Shown here: positions 61,962 through 64,000 of the stretch, piece after piece
Layout: every line of letters begins with the position of its first letter
How positions within the stretch are numbered: position 1 is the first letter of the stretch
Assembly (NCBI GenBank): GCA_964476595.1
Contig: CAYZCL010000146.1
Location: 27,984 to 91,983 of the forward strand
Direction of reading: 5' to 3'
Length of the DNA stretch: 64,000 nucleotides
Source: JALSRD01 sp964476595
Lineage (GTDB): Bacteria; Desulfobacterota; Desulfobacteria; Desulfobacterales; JALSRD01
Translations under genes and position numbers: made by a program
Notes under the pieces: generated by a model
Told to the model about the DNA's origin: nothing
Seen by the model: only the letters and a program-made list of their open reading frames with translations
The model's database searches: none

Positions 61962-63262
61962 GCCTCGTGGCGGTGGGCATCACGGGCATCGCGGCCCTGC
62001 TGCTGATCCTCTTCCTGCTGGGCATGCCGGTGGGTTTCGCCATGGCGCTGGTGGGCTTCTGCGGCTTCAGCTACGTGGTGTCGGTCAACGCCGGCCTCAA
62101 CATGGTGGCCGCCGTCTTCTGGGAGACCTTCTCCAAGTACGGCCTGACCGTCATCCCGCTGTTCATCTTCATGGGCCAGATCGCCTTCTACTCGGGGGTC
62201 AACGAGAAGCTCTACAACGCGGCCTACAAGTGGGTGGGCCAGGTCCGCGGCGGCATCGCCATGGCCACCGTGATGGCCTGCGCGGCCTTCGCCGCCATCT
62301 GCGGCTCCAACGCCGCCACGGCCGCCACCATGACCACCGTGGCCCTGCCGCAAATGAACAAGTTCCGCTACAACCCGCGCCTGAGCACGGGTGCCATCGC
62401 CTGCGGCTCCACGCTGGGCGTGGTGATTCCCCCCAGTGTGGTGCTGATCATCATCGGCCTGTCCACCGAGCAGTCCATCGCCAAGCTGTTCTACGGCGGC
62501 GTGGGCGCCGGCGTCCTGCTGGCCGTGCTGCTGGCCCTGAGCATCTACGGCGTCTGCCTGGTGCACCCCGACTGGGGCCCGGTGGGGCCCAAAACGGGCT
62601 TCGTGGAAAAGCTGAAATCCGTCACCGGCGCGGCCGAGATGATCATCCTGTTTCTGCTGGTCATGCTGGGGCTGTACTTCGGCTTCTTCACCCCGGCCGA
62701 GGCCGGCGCGGCCGGATCCTTCTTCGCCGTGGTGCTCAGCGCCGTGCAGGGCAACCTGTCTTGGAAGGGGTTTCTCAACTCGGTGGTCGACACCCTGCGC
62801 ATCTCCTGCATGGTGATCATGATCGTGGCTGGCGCCATGATCTTCGGCCGCTTCCTGGCCGTCACGCGCATCCCCTTCGACATCGCGGCCTGGGTGGTGA
62901 GCCTGCCGGTCTCGGGCACGGTTATCATGGCCATCATCTTCGGCATCTACATCATCGGCGGCGCGGTCATGGACGCCCTGGCGCTGCTGCTGATCACCAT
63001 CCCCATCTTCTTCCCGGTGGCGCGCCAGCTGGGCTACGACCCCATCTGGTTCGGGGTCACCATCACGGTGGTCACCACCCTGGGAGCCGTCACGCCGCCG
63101 GTGGGCGCCACCACCTACGTGGTGGGCGGCATGGCCCGCGACATCCCGCTGGAGGAGGTCTTCAGGGGCGTGGCCTACTTCCTGCCGGCCTATATCCTGT
63201 GCGTCATCCTGCTGATGCTCTTCCCCGCGCTGGCCACCTTCCTACCGGGGCTGATTCACTAG
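61958..63262 (+). CDS. dctM: TRAP transporter, large membrane subunit (DctM)
   Basis: This 434-residue permease of about 12 helices drives sodium-coupled uptake of an organic acid. It has FLLGMPVGFAMALVGF at the N-terminus, CGSNAATAATMTTVALPQMN and ACGSTLGVVIPPSVVLIIIG, and GAVTPPVGATTYVVGG in the second half. A TTG at 61958 is chosen as start because its TTGA overlaps the dctQ stop and GAGGAGGG lies upstream; a GTG three codons on is possible. It ends in TAG. Confidence 0.92.
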   Translation: MSLVAVGITGIAALLLILFLLGMPVGFAMALVGFCGFSYVVSVNAGLNMVAAVFWETFSKYGLTVIPLFIFMGQIAFYSGVNEKLYNAAYKWVGQVRGGIAMATVMACAAFAAICGSNAATAATMTTVALPQMNKFRYNPRLSTGAIACGSTLGVVIPPSVVLIIIGLSTEQSIAKLFYGGVGAGVLLAVLLALSIYGVCLVHPDWGPVGPKTGFVEKLKSVTGAAEMIILFLLVMLGLYFGFFTPAEAGAAGSFFAVVLSAVQGNLSWKGFLNSVVDTLRISCMVIMIVAGAMIFGRFLAVTRIPFDIAAWVVSLPVSGTVIMAIIFGIYIIGGAVMDALALLLITIPIFFPVARQLGYDPIWFGVTITVVTTLGAVTPPVGATTYVVGGMARDIPLEEVFRGVAYFLPAYILCVILLMLFPALATFLPGLIH

Positions 63263-63536
63263 AGCGTATCTGTATCCCCCCTTGATCCGTTTTACATGGA
63301 TGCACCCTGGGGGCAAAATTTGACGCCGGAATCCAACTGTTCACAATCGGCCGTTGACGCCTTTAGTCAATGAGTTATAGCTGGCTGCTTGACTTTATCC
63401 CAAAAAATATACCTGCTACGATCGTCAATGCTTTCATCTCAACCTCCCATGTTTGAATAGGAGATATCTGTCTCTCCATTCGTACTGGGCTCTTTGAGAA
63501 TGGTTCGGACATAACCGCTTTTACCCGTTTTTCAAT
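63263..63536. other. Intergenic region after the TRAP operon
   Basis: This AT-rich stretch of 274 bases has no gene. A CCCCCC near 63280 could pair with GGGGG near 63310 to make a weak hairpin followed by an A-rich rather than T-rich tract, so no terminator is claimed. Confidence 0.4.
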
Positions 63537-64000
63537 TCATCGTACTCCGGAAACGAAAACGGAAAAAAGCTTCTGATCCGCACCCAACCAGATCGCGGCA
63601 GCAATCAAACAGGCCAGCAGGAATATCAAGACAATCCAGTTGCCCGGGCCTCGGCCCGGCTCAAGGACCGAATAGCCGGGCCTGCGGGGATGGTGGTACA
63701 CCGTCACCCGGCTTCCCTCGGGATACTGGGCGACGATCTTTGCGGCCGCTTCGCGATCAAGCGACTCTGAGCCTTGTCCGGTGGTGATCCGGGTACCGAG
63801 ATATTCCTTCCCGTTTACGCGGTAGCGATAGTGTATCCGGGGGATATAAAAAGTGCCCTCCTCCTCGTTGTTTCTCAACACATAGCTTTCCGTGACAATC
63901 CCTGGAGTGGTGGGCCAGTTGGTGCTTCTCCCGGCCTGGAAAATCAAACGAAGCTGAGCCAGGGTCAAAAAAAGAAGCACGACAAGCAGTAAGCCCGGGT
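63537..64000 (-). CDS. DUF3592-type membrane protein, 5' end outside window
   Basis: This protein, at least 147 residues, runs off the window with the frame still open to base 64000. It has an N-terminal hydrophobic helix, a beta-rich middle ending YIPRIHYRYRVNGKEYLGTR and VAQYPEGSRVTVYHHPRRPG, and a C-terminal helix IVLIFLLACLIAAAIWLG. This two-helix layout with a VxVxYxPxxP segment is the DUF3592 pattern. Its function is unknown. A GTG at 63980 is the first start within the window, but the hydrophobic sequence continues upstream. Confidence 0.75.
   Translation of the reverse strand, partial: PGLLLVVLLFLTLAQLRLIFQAGRSTNWPTTPGIVTESYVLRNNEEEGTFYIPRIHYRYRVNGKEYLGTRITTGQGSESLDREAAAKIVAQYPEGSRVTVYHHPRRPGYSVLEPGRGPGNWIVLIFLLACLIAAAIWLGADQKLFSVFVSGVR

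Noticed and set aside
1..64000. CRISPR array, rRNA, tRNA or insertion sequence
   Set aside because: No regularly spaced repeats, no rRNA-like stretches, no recognisable tRNA and no transposase motif were found on either strand.

Overview
The window is GC-rich, densely coded bacterial DNA rich in anaerobic enzymes: ferredoxin-linked 2-oxoacid oxidoreductase, three molybdenum hydroxylases, a ferredoxin-domain ETF, B12 mutase, corrinoid methyltransferases, TRAP and ABC uptake. This gene set suggests a strictly anaerobic, nutritionally versatile bacterium of the Desulfobacterota (sulfate-reducer type). The assignment is an inference from gene content; there is no rRNA or other marker here.

Layout. 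(1) 1-1129: the end of an unidentified gene and a frameshifted cyanophycin-synthetase-like ATP-grasp pseudogene. (2) 1130-11351, minus strand: a molybdenum hydroxylase, an FrhB-like iron-sulfur flavoprotein, indolepyruvate:ferredoxin oxidoreductase (iorAB), an MFS transporter and an aminotransferase, suggesting arylpyruvate/amino-acid oxidation. (3) 12007-23529, plus strand: TrmB-type regulator, polar amino-acid ABC transporter, a pyrrolysine-free MttB homologue, a split saccharopine pathway (saccharopine dehydrogenase plus lysine-ketoglutarate reductase), then two methylamine methyltransferases that each contain one in-frame amber codon at the pyrrolysine position (mttB and mtbB), and a corrinoid protein closed by a strong terminator. 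(4) 23797-34883: PilZ protein, universal stress proteins, Nudix hydrolase, histone-deacetylase-like amidohydrolase, a cysteine-rich small protein, a large membrane protein, and a three-gene operon of kinase-fold/GNAT fusion, GH3-type acyl-adenylating enzyme and Bcr/CflA exporter. (5) 34924-42660, minus strand: a 4-hydroxybenzoyl-CoA-reductase-type molybdenum enzyme followed by an AsmA-like protein. (6) 42850-63262, plus strand: a long catabolic island with class III CoA-transferase, EtfB, ferredoxin-EtfA, acyl-CoA dehydrogenase, GntR regulator, two-part B12 acyl-CoA mutase, hydantoinase-type HyuA/HyuB, PaaK-type CoA ligase, a third molybdenum hydroxylase interrupted by an inverted higBA toxin-antitoxin pair, and a TRAP transporter. 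(7) 63537-64000: a DUF3592-type membrane protein running off the window.

How it works together (inference). Region 3 looks like a system that imports a methylated amino acid or quaternary amine, strips methyl groups onto a corrinoid protein with pyrrolysine-dependent and pyrrolysine-free methyltransferases, and degrades the amino acid (plausibly lysine) through saccharopine. The pyrrolysine machinery (pylT, pylS, pylBCD), the methylcorrinoid:tetrahydrofolate methyltransferase and the corrinoid activator are not in the window. Regions 5 and 6 look like anaerobic degradation of a carboxylic, possibly (hetero)aromatic compound: TRAP uptake, CoA activation, reductive dehydroxylation or hydroxylation by molybdenum enzymes, beta-oxidation-like steps with ETF, carbon-skeleton rearrangement and ATP-driven ring or amide opening. 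The substrate cannot be read from sequence.
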